From Thermoprotei archaeon (lineage in GTDB: Archaea > Thermoproteota > Thermoprotei > QMSL01 > B3-G16), in assembly GCA_021158375.1 (NCBI GenBank), contig JAGGUS010000158.1, positions 1 through 6,826 of the forward strand: a stretch of 6,826 bases of DNA, written 5' to 3'. The notes beneath the pieces are model-generated. The model ran no database searches and was not told where the DNA came from. It worked only from the letters and a program-made list of their open reading frames with translations. Position 1 is the first letter of the stretch, and every line of letters begins with the position of its first letter. Made by a program: the position numbers and the translations under genes. Positions 6,484 through 6,826 of the stretch are shown piece after piece.

Positions 6484-6491
6484 AATAAAAA
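6484..6491 (-). promoter_or_regulatory. Predicted TATA box for aldo/keto reductase
   Basis: The minus strand reads TTTTTATT, centred about 26 bp before position 6462. Transcription would begin at or near the GTG at 6462, giving either a leaderless mRNA or a 9-nt leader to ATG 6453. Confidence 0.45.
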
Positions 6492-6534
6492 GAACACGCC
6501 CATGGTGCGCATAATGAAACCTTAGATGTTTAGC

Positions 6535-6542
6535 TATTTATA
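6535..6542 (+). promoter_or_regulatory. Predicted TATA box for MFS gene
   Basis: TATTTATA within CTATTTATAG lies about 24 bp before ATG 6562. This fits a leaderless start at 6562, or a leader of about 15-18 nt to the second ATG at 6580. It sits back to back with the reductase promoter in the divergent spacer (6463-6561). Confidence 0.45.
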
Positions 6543-6561
6543 GCCGAAAATAAGATAACGC

Positions 6562-6826
6562 ATGAGGTCAGTGAAGGATATGAGGTCAATAGATATAATA
6601 AGGTTATGGATTGCCACATTATTACTCTATGTGGCTACGGGATTGGTCTATCCGATATTCTCATTATACATGGCATATAGGGGGCTTTCGCATTATCAAA
6701 TAGGCGTAGTCGCATCTATAGCAACATTGACGTCGATAATTCCGATAGTGCTCATAGGATGGTATTCGGATATAGTCAATAGAGAATTAGTTCAAGGAGT
6801 TATAGGACTAAGCATTATCCCGCTGA
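6562..6826 (+). CDS. MFS-type transporter, N-terminal part, 3'-truncated by window edge
   Basis: The open frame runs 88 codons from ATG 6562 to the right edge. It encodes a short basic N-terminus, a first membrane helix at about 15-38 (WIATLLLYVATGLVYPIF), a cytoplasm/periplasm turn YRGLSHYQIG, a second helix at about 46-66, then GWYSDIVNRE (66-75). That last stretch matches MFS motif A (G-x-x-x-D-x-x-x-R) between helices 2 and 3. MFS proteins have about 12 helices and 400 residues, so more than three quarters is missing and the substrate cannot be read. The start is uncertain: ATG 6562 and ATG 6580 both begin the same ATGAGGTCA sequence. For 6580 the upstream GAGGTCAGTGA could act as SD; for 6562 a leaderless start fits the TATA box. 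The divergent aldo/keto reductase neighbour suggests, weakly, import or export of a sugar or aldehyde-related compound. Confidence 0.8.
   Translation, partial: MRSVKDMRSIDIIRLWIATLLLYVATGLVYPIFSLYMAYRGLSHYQIGVVASIATLTSIIPIVLIGWYSDIVNRELVQGVIGLSIIPL

Noticed and set aside
6493..6512. GC-rich patch around CCATGG between the divergent reductase and MFS promoters, considered as an operator
   Set aside because: Only the central six bases are symmetric; the flanks do not pair when compared arm to arm.

Overview
The window reads as a piece of AT-rich chromosome from a thermophilic archaeon, most likely in or near the Thermoproteota. The reasons are heavy use of AGG, AGA and ATA codons, archaeal-style TATA boxes about 25 bp before several starts, apparently leaderless or short-leader genes with GTG and TTG start candidates, and a DhnA-type archaeal class I aldolase. 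This placement is an inference from style and gene content; there is no rRNA or other marker gene. I see no tRNA, CRISPR array, insertion sequence or integrase.

Layout from left to right. (1) The N-terminal 185 codons of a DhnA/archaeal class I aldolase on the minus strand run off the left edge. (2) An AT-rich gap of about 435 bp carries several dyads but no convincing gene. (3) A plus-strand URO-D superfamily protein (methyltransferase/decarboxylase fold) has an altered metal-site motif. (4) A large minus-strand, membrane-anchored or secreted clan GH-A glycoside hydrolase of about 940 residues has a CBM4/9-like module inserted in its barrel; its 3' end overlaps the URO-D gene by 11 bp. (5) A divergent plus-strand gene encodes a 95-residue ferritin-like protein that matches the encapsulated-ferritin (EncFtn) metal-site spacing exactly. 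(6) A convergent minus-strand aldo/keto reductase follows. (7) Divergent from it is the start of an MFS transporter cut by the right edge.

No two genes form a same-strand operon. The order alternates -, +, -, +, -, +, so each gene needs its own promoter, and TATA-like boxes can be proposed for all of them (weakest for the hydrolase). A loose carbohydrate theme is possible: extracellular polysaccharide cleavage (hydrolase), uptake (MFS), oxidoreduction of sugars or aldehydes (aldo/keto reductase), and aldol chemistry. The sequence does not prove co-regulation. The most unusual items are the EncFtn-like protein with no encapsulin beside it, the barrel with an inserted binding module, and the URO-D protein whose expected H-x-C site is replaced by a duplicated H-M-D motif.
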